A DNA stretch of 7,751 nt from an uncultured Akkermansia sp. Its GTDB lineage: Bacteria > Verrucomicrobiota > Verrucomicrobiia > Verrucomicrobiales > Akkermansiaceae. The stretch covers positions 1-7,751 of the forward strand of contig CAAFXA010000101.1 of assembly GCA_900766865.1 (NCBI GenBank). Direction: 5' to 3'. Positions 1 to 5,736 of this stretch are shown here, piece after piece. Each line of letters opens with the position of its first letter. Within the stretch, counting starts at the first letter, position 1. The translations under genes and the position numbers were made by a program. The notes beneath the pieces are model-generated. The model was not told where the DNA came from. It made no database searches and worked only from the letters and a program-made list of their open reading frames with translations.

Positions 1-451
1 CTACGAGGTAGACAAGGTGTCTCTTGTGGATTCTACGGAGGTGAAGGGAACCCGCCTGATTGACCCGGCCAGAAGCCGTGCCGCAGGTAACAACTCTGCC
101 CTGAATCAGGCACCTGAGGCTGTGGATGTACGCGCTCGCAACAAGGCTCCCAAGGTGACTGCCATCAGCGTGAGCGGCTATACAGCCAAGACGCCCGGTG
201 ATGAGCGCAGCCAGGCTCAGCGACAGGTTATTTACGACCTTGTGGCCAAGAATTTCGATGAGCGTAGCGCAGATTCGCTCTTCTCCTATCAGAATGCGGA
301 TGTAATGAACAACATGAACCATTACTACCAGTTTGTTGATTCCAGTAACTCCCGTGGCAGAATCAAGGTGCCGGTGTATGTGGACAAGTTCATGATGGTG
401 ATGCCGCTTAAGACGCCTATTGCCATCCCCGAGCTCAGCGAAGGTAAGTGA
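1..451 (+). CDS. 3' end of PilM/PilN-like pilus complex protein (probable Amuc_1101 family), 5' truncated by window
   Basis: An open frame runs in from the window edge (first full codon at base 2) and stops with TGA at 449-451, leaving 149 C-terminal residues. The first third is polar and low in structure (about nt 17-145). It is followed by a compact segment starting PKVTAISVSGY (from nt 149), then a helix-like stretch, and a final strand ending FMMVMPLKTPI (nt 389-421). This strand-helix-strand layout resembles the periplasmic ferredoxin-like domain of PilN, which joins PilM to the inner-membrane ring of type IV pilus machines. The gene lies directly before the PilO-position gene. In Akkermansia the gene in this position is the PilM-like Amuc_1101, so I infer a PilM-PilN fusion of which only the PilN-like tail is seen. 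The adjacent Amuc_1102-type pilin-like family is the main alternative. No ATPase motif is visible in this fragment, so the PilM part is inferred from position only. Confidence 0.6.
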   Translation, partial: YEVDKVSLVDSTEVKGTRLIDPARSRAAGNNSALNQAPEAVDVRARNKAPKVTAISVSGYTAKTPGDERSQAQRQVIYDLVAKNFDERSADSLFSYQNADVMNNMNHYYQFVDSSNSRGRIKVPVYVDKFMMVMPLKTPIAIPELSEGK

Positions 452-456
452 CCCAT

Positions 457-479
457 TAACCTCATTTTAACGATACATT
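457..479 (+). promoter_or_regulatory. SD-less leader motif, copy 1 (TAACCT-N4-TTAAC then ATACATT)
   Basis: The 29-nt gap before the 310-aa gene has no Shine-Dalgarno sequence. It contains TAACCT (457-462), four bases, TTAAC (467-471), then ATACATT (473-479), ending 1 nt before the ATG. The same parts recur before the next gene. It is probably an unstructured A/T-rich translation-enhancing leader; a regulatory protein site is possible. Confidence 0.45.
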
Positions 480-480
480 T

Positions 481-1413
481 ATGAATATTCTTGAAAATAA
501 GCGTGTGGTCGCTCTCTCCGCAGTGTTTGCACTTGCCTTTGGCGGGCTGGTGTACTATGGGTACGACCGTTCTCAGGCCTTTGATGCCGCTAAAAAGGAG
601 CTGGATAGCATTAACGAAAAAGTGCTTGATTTTGAGCAGTCTGAATATCCTCCCACCAATGCTACCCGAAAGGCTGTGAAGGATGCCACCAAGAAGGTGG
701 AAGATACGCTCAAGACTCTTAAGGCGGATTTCGCCGCCTACGAGGCAAAGTGCATCGGTAACGGCAAGGTTATTACCTCTGTCGATTTTACTAACCAGGT
801 GCGCGGGGCTATCGACGATATTAAACGCGCCGCAGAGGAAAAAGGCTGCAAGCTTTCTCCTGCAGCAGAAGACCTCGGCTTTGCTCCCTTTAAGAATGAT
901 GCCGCACCGGCGGAGGAAGTGCCTTTCCGCAGTTTCCATCTGAAGGCGGCCAAGCGCGTTGCTGAGATTGTGCTGGCCTCCGGTGCTCCGCTGCTGGACA
1001 AGGTGTACTGCGCTCCGCTTCCGGACCCCAAGCTTCGCAAGAAGGCAGGGAACTTCCCGCTTTCCTTGGAAGTGGCTTTTGAGGCCAACCGCTGTGAAGT
1101 TGAGGATGGCAAGACTCCGGTGAGCGTGTTGCCGCAGGTGATGAACAGCCTTGTGGAGGATAAGGACTTCTTCTTTAAGGTGACCGGCCTGTGGGTGGGG
1201 GCTCCTGAGGAGTCTCTTCCCGCCATGGATGAATACAAGGGCGCAACAGTGGATGCGGATAAGGGGGATGACCTGAGTGGTGAAGCTGCACCGAATCAGG
1301 AGACCGAGTATCGCCAGATTGCTGTGCGTAAGACAGGTTCTCCGGATGAAAAGGTGCGCGTGCACATCAATCTGCAGGTGATTTACTTTAATTCCAACAC
1401 GAGCAAGAAGTAA
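481..1413 (+). CDS. Amuc_1100-family pilus-like protein (PilO-position inner-membrane connector)
   Basis: The product is 310 residues, close to the 317 of A. muciniphila Amuc_1100 as I recall it. A short cytoplasmic tail (1-7) is followed by one membrane segment (about 8-26), a heptad-like charged coiled-coil region (about 30-90), and two alpha/beta stretches (about 97-205 and 212-302). The protein ends in a strand, KVRVHINLQVIYFN, that matches the recalled Amuc_1100 end in pattern. An internal LGF motif (132-134) and KVYCAPLP (174-181) also match that family. The layout equals PilO: a bitopic protein with a coiled coil and ferredoxin-like periplasmic domains that pairs with PilN and links to PilP. 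Amuc_1100 is known as a cell-envelope protein that signals through host TLR2; whether this divergent copy does is unknown. Four cysteines (91, 123, 177, 205) lie in the periplasmic part and could form disulfides. ATG at 481 is the only start that keeps the membrane segment near the N-terminus; there is no SD. It sits 29 nt after the preceding gene and 30 nt before the next, so co-transcription is likely. Confidence 0.85.
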   Translation: MNILENKRVVALSAVFALAFGGLVYYGYDRSQAFDAAKKELDSINEKVLDFEQSEYPPTNATRKAVKDATKKVEDTLKTLKADFAAYEAKCIGNGKVITSVDFTNQVRGAIDDIKRAAEEKGCKLSPAAEDLGFAPFKNDAAPAEEVPFRSFHLKAAKRVAEIVLASGAPLLDKVYCAPLPDPKLRKKAGNFPLSLEVAFEANRCEVEDGKTPVSVLPQVMNSLVEDKDFFFKVTGLWVGAPEESLPAMDEYKGATVDADKGDDLSGEAAPNQETEYRQIAVRKTGSPDEKVRVHINLQVIYFNSNTSKK

Positions 1414-1438
1414 CCTTAGTTTAACAACCAAATACATT
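1411..1438 (+). promoter_or_regulatory. SD-less leader motif, copy 2 (TAACCT-N4-TTAAC then ATACATT)
   Basis: TAACCT (1411-1416, overlapping the TAA stop of the preceding gene), four bases, TTAAC (1421-1425) and ATACATT (1432-1438) repeat the parts found before the preceding gene. The first two blocks have identical spacing; the gap to ATACATT is 6 nt instead of 1. The ATG is at 1444. No SD is present, so this likely marks the initiation signal used in place of one. Confidence 0.45.
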
Positions 1439-1443
1439 ATTTT

Positions 1444-2565
1444 ATGGCTGAACAGACAAATTTCGGCAAAGGTGTTCTCGTAACGGGTATTGCGCTCGGT
1501 GTGCTTGCCGGTGGTTACGGCGCATATATGTTGACCAGCAGTGCTGTGGAACGTCCGCAGACTGAACTGAGTGTCGAGAATGGGAAGGCTACTGCCCAGT
1601 TGGCTCAGGTGGCTGACGAGGTGGTGGCTGCCCGTAAGAAGAATCATAGCCTGGCGGATGTGGCTCCGGAGGGCGCCGTGGTGAACGGCAAACCTCGCTA
1701 CACCCCCATCTTCTTCTCTCCTGAACTCTGGCAGGTGTCGCTGGAGGCTGAGAAGAAAAATACCGTTATTGATATCTATGATCCCACGGCTCCCAATATT
1801 CACGGGGATGTGCCGAATCATTGGTTTATTTCTAACGGCATAGCAGATGCCCTCGGCCGCTCCGATGGTCTTGCGCTGGATAGTGATAGTGATGGTTTCA
1901 CGAATCGCGAGGAGTTCGACGCCGGTACAAAACCCGGGGATGCTGCCAGTCTGCCCGCTCTGGTGCAGGTTGGTAAGACCCCCAAGCTGGAAGTGGTGGA
2001 TGTTAACGAAGCAAGCGCTGTAATTTCTGTGGATTCCACTCTTGCTTACGAGGCTAATCCGACCTCTGCCGGTATTAAGATTTTCGCTCGTATTGGTGAC
2101 ACCAAACCTACTCTGAAGTATTCCGACCTCGGCGTGGGCTCCAGCTTCGGTATTAAGGAGGGCGATGGAGATACCCGTTTTACCATTGTTGCGTTCGAGA
2201 AGGCGGACTATACCGATATGTCTGGCAATAGCTCCACAGAGTCTGTGGTGAAAGTGCGCGATAACGTAACGGCAGCTGCGGAGAAGGAGTTCATTATCCG
2301 CGCCGGTAGCCCCACCAAACCCTCTGCGAAGGATTTTGGTACTCCCAATGCTAAGGGGCGCGTTATTAAGGATACAACAGTAGATTTTCGCGTGACCGCC
2401 GGTTCCAAGGCAGGTGAAACCTTCAAGGTGCTCCTCGAAGATACCTTTACCATCCCCGGTACAGATATTACCTGCGTGCTGGAATCTGTGGACCAGGCCG
2501 GCAGCGTAAACGTGAAGCCCCAGGGGGCGCAGAGCCCAGTAAACGTGCCCAAAGCGGCTAAATAA
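1444..2565 (+). CDS. Amuc_1099-family pilus-like protein with EF-hand-like loop (PilP-position connector)
   Basis: The product is 373 residues with one N-terminal membrane segment (about 9-31), no cleavage site, and the rest predicted to be periplasmic. A helical linker (about 40-68) leads to a segment with PNHWFISNGI (124-133), then an acidic loop at 146-157 (DSDSDGFTNREE) that fits a 12-residue EF-hand loop with D at 1, 3 and 5, G at 6 and E at 12. The WF.NGI...DSD.DGF.N.EEF..GT.P pattern recurs in verrucomicrobial envelope proteins. Two beta-rich regions follow (about 180-275 and 280-362). The last contains GETFKVLLEDTFTIPGT, reminiscent of the beta domain of PilP, which docks on the secretin. 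Its place between the PilO-like gene and the secretin supports a connector role. Ca2+ binding is inferred from the motif only. The family is recognised by synteny with Amuc_1099 and by general form, not by alignment. Confidence 0.75.
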   Translation: MAEQTNFGKGVLVTGIALGVLAGGYGAYMLTSSAVERPQTELSVENGKATAQLAQVADEVVAARKKNHSLADVAPEGAVVNGKPRYTPIFFSPELWQVSLEAEKKNTVIDIYDPTAPNIHGDVPNHWFISNGIADALGRSDGLALDSDSDGFTNREEFDAGTKPGDAASLPALVQVGKTPKLEVVDVNEASAVISVDSTLAYEANPTSAGIKIFARIGDTKPTLKYSDLGVGSSFGIKEGDGDTRFTIVAFEKADYTDMSGNSSTESVVKVRDNVTAAAEKEFIIRAGSPTKPSAKDFGTPNAKGRVIKDTTVDFRVTAGSKAGETFKVLLEDTFTIPGTDITCVLESVDQAGSVNVKPQGAQSPVNVPKAAK

Positions 2566-2628
2566 CCCGATTTTGGACGCAAAAACCAGAAAAAATACGA
2601 TAAAAACACACTTTTTTGAATTGTAGAC

Positions 2629-2657
2629 TTTACAAGTGAACAGTTTTCTGTCATAGT
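2629..2657 (+). promoter_or_regulatory. Possible promoter upstream of the secretin gene
   Basis: The AT-rich 104-nt gap contains TTTACA (2629-2634), a 17-nt spacer and CATAGT (2652-2657) preceded by TG at 2649-2650, an extended -10 form. If used, transcription would start about 6 nt before the ATG at 2670, giving a nearly leaderless mRNA. The match is modest and the gene may simply be read from upstream. Confidence 0.25.
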
Positions 2658-2669
2658 TTAGACATTACC

Positions 2670-5405
2670 ATGAACCACGCACCTCTCATTACCTCAAAGA
2701 CCACGATGATGCTTGCCGCCATCGCCCTGTCCTGCCCCTTTGCGCAGGCCGGTACAGAAGGCTACCTGAGCACATCGACCGCCGCCGGTACCAGCGAAGT
2801 CGGCCCCACCGCCGTGTATGCTGGTCAGCAGAGCATCAATATGCGCGAGACCGCTCGTCGCCAGGCTATGCAGCAGGAAGCTCAGCAGCTTCTGCAGGAA
2901 GGCCGCGATGCATATCATGCTGGTAAGTATTCCGTCGCTCTGGAGAAGTTTAAGGCCGCTTGGAATCGCGTGCCCAAGGCTCCCGCTACTCAGGTGCTGC
3001 AGGAGCACATCGTTGCCGTTATCGGTGATGCCTCCATTGCAGTAGCCAGCGATTATGCCAAGGTTGGCCGCTATGATGATGCCGAGCAGCTCCTGCTGGA
3101 AGTTCTTTCCCGCGACCCTGAGAACAAGCGCGCTCGCCGCGACCTCTCCATGCTGCGCGACCCCATCCGCAACAATCCGGCTCTGGATCCCCAGCATGTA
3201 CGCGATGTTGAGGAGGTAAATCGTCTGCTTTCCCTGGCCTATGGTTACTATGATCTGGGTAAGTACAATGATGCCTACTCCACCTTTGCTCAAGTAATCA
3301 AGATTGACCCCTATAATAAGGCTGCCCGCGCTGGCCAGGAGGCTGTTTCCAAGCGCCGTATCAGCTACTATCAGGGTGCTCGTAATGCTTTCCGCGCCAA
3401 GGCTCTGGCCGAGGTGGATGCCCTCTGGGAGGAGCAGGAGCCTCAGGACCTGCCCGATATTGAAATCGGTGGTGGTGAGTCCGGAGCAACTGTGTCTGAG
3501 CGTCAGATTGCTAATGACCAGAATCTGAGCAAGATGCAGATTACCTCTGTAAACTTTGAGGATACTCCTATCGAGGACGCCCTCGACTTCCTGCGCGGTG
3601 AAGCCCGCAAGAGCGGTGTTCAGATTAACTTCATCTTCGAGCGTCCCCGCACGCAGAAAAACACTGCTGCTGCATCTTCTTCCGTAGATTCCGAAGGGGA
3701 AGAGGAAGAGCCGCAGGCCGTTGAGCAGCCCATTCAGGAGGCTATTGTGACCATGCTGAAGGTGCAGGGGGTTACCGCTAAGGAACTTCTCCAGATGATT
3801 TGCGCTCAGGCCGGTTGCCAGTACCGCGTGGAGGACACCGGTATTGTGGTTTACCAGACCGGTGCCGGTGTGGAGCGTATGTTCAAGCGCAAGTGGAAGG
3901 TTGCTCGCGACTTCTTTGATGGTGGCGACAGCGAGGATGATGAAGACTACGGTGATGAGGAGGACGGATTCGGCGGCGATGATGCTCCCAAGAAGAGAGG
4001 TAAGGTTGATGCCGTGGCTGCTCTTCGTGCCGCCGGTGTAGGCTTCCCCAAGGGCTCTTCCGCTCAGTATTCCAACCGTACCGGTATGCTGACTGTGGAG
4101 AACACCGCAGACAACCTGGATGCTGTGGAAGAGGCTGTGAACGAGTATCGCCGCCAGATGCCCCAGATGATTAAGGTAAGCGCCAAGTTCGTTGAGGTGT
4201 CTCAGACGAATGAGGAGGAGCTTTCTTTCGACTGGGTGGTGAATCCCTTCTCCGTGTCCAACAATGGTTCCACTTACCTGGGTGGCGTGAACGGCCAGAG
4301 CTCCGATCCTCTCCGCACTGTGAAGGACTTTGTGGGTTCCGGTGGTTCCGCTTACACCAACAATAAGACCAACAGTGGCTCCTGGCCCATCTCCAGCAGC
4401 GCTCTGTCCGATGGTACCGATCCTATTTCCAATGGTCTGATGACCGGCGGCCTTCGTTCCGGTACGGGCGCTCTGACAGGTAGCTCCATGGATTCCTTGG
4501 TGGCTTCCGTTTCCGCTGCTGCCAATTCCTCCCGCACCCCCGCCCCTGGTATCCTGTCCCTCTCCGGTATTTACAATGAGGGTTCCTTCCAGATGATTAT
4601 GCGCGGTCTGTCCCAGAAGAAGGGTGTGGACATCATGTCTGCTCCCAGCCTGGTTGCACGTCCCGGTGAGTTGGATTACACACCCGATCCTGATCCTCTG
4701 GCAAGTGACCAGGGTGGTGATAATGGTTGCGCCAAGATTGAGGTTATTCGTCGTTTCATCTATCCCTCCGCTTACGATCCGCCTGAGCTGGGTGGTGCAA
4801 ACAACAATAACAACAATAACAATAACTGGAACAACAACAACACATCCATGCCGATTGCTTCCCCGGCTAACCCCTCCGAGTGGGCAGTGGAAGAAGTTGG
4901 TATCGTGATGCGCTTTAAGGTGGACGAGCTCGAGGGCAACGACATCATCAAGTTCAATCACTTCGAAATTAAGGTGGTGAACTTCGAAGGCTTCGTGAAC
5001 TATGGTTCTCCCATCACGGCCGGTATCGCCAACGATACGACTATCGAGCACATTACTCTTACTGAGAACCGCATCGATATGCCCATCTTCAGCCGCCGCT
5101 ACATCAACTCCAACCCCTGCATCTATGATGGTCACACCATCGCCATCGGTGGTATGATTGAGGATAACGTGCAGAAGGTGGAGGATAAGGTGCCCGTGTT
5201 CGGCGACCTGCCCCTGATTGGCCGTTTCTTCCGCAGCAACGCCGAGTCTCACGTTCGTAAGAACCTGATGATTTTCGTGACCGCTGAGAAGATTGACCCG
5301 ACAGGTAAGCCCACTCGCCTCCGCGATGTTGGTACGGGTGATAACCCCACCGCCGGCACTTCTGCGCCGAGCCTTTTCCCGGATGACGGTCTCGTCAATC
5401 CCTGA
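2670..5405 (+). CDS. PilQ-like outer-membrane secretin with N-terminal TPR repeats (Amuc_1098 family)
   Basis: The product is 911 residues and probably forms the multimeric outer-membrane pore of the pilus-like system. A Sec signal peptide (1-27, likely cut after AQA) is followed by a helical TPR-type region (about 66-250) with clear repeats at about 127-155 and 185-220. A secretin N-type domain begins MQITSVNFEDTPIEDALDFL (289 on) and continues to about 400, interrupted by an acidic insert (336-350). A second acidic linker (418-438) precedes another N-domain (about 446-498). The secretin core runs from MIKVSAKFVEV (500) to the hallmark VPVFGDLPLIGRFF (841-854) and NLMIFVTAEKI (865-875). The core holds a Ser/Gly/Asn-rich insertion (about 525-625) and an Asn run (711-724). 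PilQ proteins usually have AMIN domains instead of TPRs and are often shorter. In Pseudomonas the secretin's pilotin, PilF, is made of TPRs, so the fused TPRs may serve this role (inference). ATG at 2670 is chosen because it opens the signal peptide; there is no SD. A strong terminator follows. Confidence 0.9.
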   Translation: MNHAPLITSKTTMMLAAIALSCPFAQAGTEGYLSTSTAAGTSEVGPTAVYAGQQSINMRETARRQAMQQEAQQLLQEGRDAYHAGKYSVALEKFKAAWNRVPKAPATQVLQEHIVAVIGDASIAVASDYAKVGRYDDAEQLLLEVLSRDPENKRARRDLSMLRDPIRNNPALDPQHVRDVEEVNRLLSLAYGYYDLGKYNDAYSTFAQVIKIDPYNKAARAGQEAVSKRRISYYQGARNAFRAKALAEVDALWEEQEPQDLPDIEIGGGESGATVSERQIANDQNLSKMQITSVNFEDTPIEDALDFLRGEARKSGVQINFIFERPRTQKNTAAASSSVDSEGEEEEPQAVEQPIQEAIVTMLKVQGVTAKELLQMICAQAGCQYRVEDTGIVVYQTGAGVERMFKRKWKVARDFFDGGDSEDDEDYGDEEDGFGGDDAPKKRGKVDAVAALRAAGVGFPKGSSAQYSNRTGMLTVENTADNLDAVEEAVNEYRRQMPQMIKVSAKFVEVSQTNEEELSFDWVVNPFSVSNNGSTYLGGVNGQSSDPLRTVKDFVGSGGSAYTNNKTNSGSWPISSSALSDGTDPISNGLMTGGLRSGTGALTGSSMDSLVASVSAAANSSRTPAPGILSLSGIYNEGSFQMIMRGLSQKKGVDIMSAPSLVARPGELDYTPDPDPLASDQGGDNGCAKIEVIRRFIYPSAYDPPELGGANNNNNNNNNWNNNNTSMPIASPANPSEWAVEEVGIVMRFKVDELEGNDIIKFNHFEIKVVNFEGFVNYGSPITAGIANDTTIEHITLTENRIDMPIFSRRYINSNPCIYDGHTIAIGGMIEDNVQKVEDKVPVFGDLPLIGRFFRSNAESHVRKNLMIFVTAEKIDPTGKPTRLRDVGTGDNPTAGTSAPSLFPDDGLVNP
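4800..4841 (+). repeat. AAC/AAT trinucleotide run encoding Asn9-Trp-Asn4 in the secretin
   Basis: Thirteen Asn codons, mixed AAC and AAT, flank one Trp codon (TGG, 4827-4829) and encode residues 711-724 of the secretin. Repeat-number changes would keep the reading frame, so it can vary loop length but not switch the gene off. It lies in the secretin core, in a stretch without conserved residues, and is likely a flexible loop. Confidence 0.85.
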
Positions 5406-5431
5406 TTCGGAAACGGTTCACTGGTAATTCA

Positions 5432-5466
5432 GGCCCGCCTCTGCGTACTGCAGAGGCGGGCTTTCC
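5432..5466 (+). terminator. Hairpin terminator after the secretin gene
   Basis: A perfect 12-bp GC-rich stem (left arm 5433-5444, right arm 5450-5461) closes a 5-nt loop and is followed by TTTCC. A G-T and an A-T pair can extend the base. The T-run is short, but the stem is very stable and lies 27 nt after the stop codon. It is the likely end of the pilus-like operon. Confidence 0.8.
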
Positions 5467-5511
5467 GTTGGTAAATGTCTTGCCGGCAGAGCAGGAATGT
5501 AGAAAATTATC

Positions 5512-5569
5512 AAAAAAATGGAAAAAAATAAAAATAAAGCTTGCCAAGGCGGCGATAGTGTGCTAAATT
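5512..5569 (+). promoter_or_regulatory. Promoter of tRNA-Glu with A-rich upstream element
   Basis: TTGCCA (5541-5546), a 17-nt spacer and TAAATT (5564-5569) form a sigma70-type promoter; TG at 5561-5562 makes an extended -10. The 29 bases before the -35 are almost all A, with a few T and G, like an UP element of a stable-RNA promoter. The tRNA begins 35 nt after the -10, leaving a short 5' leader for RNase P to remove. Confidence 0.7.
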
Positions 5570-5604
5570 GCCTGCGCACGGTCAGAAACGGCTGTGAACC
5601 TAGT

Positions 5605-5678
5605 GTCTGGATCGTCTAGTCGGCCTAGGACACCCGCCTTTCACGCGGGCAACACGGGTTCGAATCCCGTTCCAGATG
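5605..5678 (+). tRNA. tRNA-Glu (anticodon TTC)
   Basis: A full cloverleaf can be drawn. The acceptor arm GTCTGGA (5605-5611) pairs with TCCAGAT (5671-5677), and the D-stem is GTC/GAC. The anticodon stem CCCGC/GCGGG encloses the loop CTTTCAC with TTC in the middle, and the T-arm is ACGGG-TTCGAAT-CCCGT. The discriminator is G at 5678. The body closely resembles E. coli tRNA-Glu, including the CTTTCAC loop. The 3' CCA is not encoded and must be added by nucleotidyltransferase. The first acceptor pair is a G-T wobble (5605 with 5677), unlike the usual G-C. The tRNA supplies Glu-tRNA for decoding GAA/GAG and potentially for tetrapyrrole synthesis. Confidence 0.95.
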
Positions 5679-5682
5679 CTCA

Positions 5683-5717
5683 GCAAAAAGCTCCATCGAA
5701 TGATGGAGCTTTTTTGC
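5683..5717 (+). terminator. Rho-independent terminator after tRNA-Glu
   Basis: AGCTCCATC (5689-5697) pairs with GATGGAGCT (5702-5710) around the loop GAAT. The stem can extend through the A-run on the left and T-run on the right. TTTTTT at 5710-5715 completes a standard terminator just 4 nt after the tRNA. The A-run on the left also lets it act on the other strand. Confidence 0.85.
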
Positions 5718-5719
5718 AC

Positions 5720-5724
5720 AGGAG
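5720..5724 (+). promoter_or_regulatory. Shine-Dalgarno AGGAG of the MATE gene
   Basis: AGGAG lies 12 nt before the ATG at 5737, a slightly long spacing, and begins 3 nt after the preceding terminator hairpin. It is the only clear SD sequence before a gene in this window. Confidence 0.5.
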
Positions 5725-5736
5725 ATTGCTGAAAAT

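Noticed and set aside
325..1821. 498-codon open frame on the minus strand across the first two complete pilus genes
   Set aside because: It is codon-aligned with the sense genes; a long antisense frame here needs only that the sense genes avoid TTA, CTA and TCA codons. The translation has no recognisable domain and no initiation signal.
2590..2620. A-run/T-run in the gap before the secretin as a terminator
   Set aside because: No GC-containing stem can be drawn between them; it is merely AT-rich.
2718..2753. Lipoprotein signal around Cys22 of the secretin
   Set aside because: The residues before Cys (A-L-S) do not fit a lipobox well, and AQA at 25-27 is a better signal peptidase I site.
2694..5252. 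852-codon open frame on the minus strand within the secretin gene
   Set aside because: Same cause: exact codon alignment with a gene that avoids TTA, CTA and TCA. The secretin signatures on the plus strand are unambiguous.
5605..5736. tRNA-Glu as an integration site for a mobile element
   Set aside because: No repeat of the tRNA 3' end was seen downstream and no integrase or phage gene is in the window.
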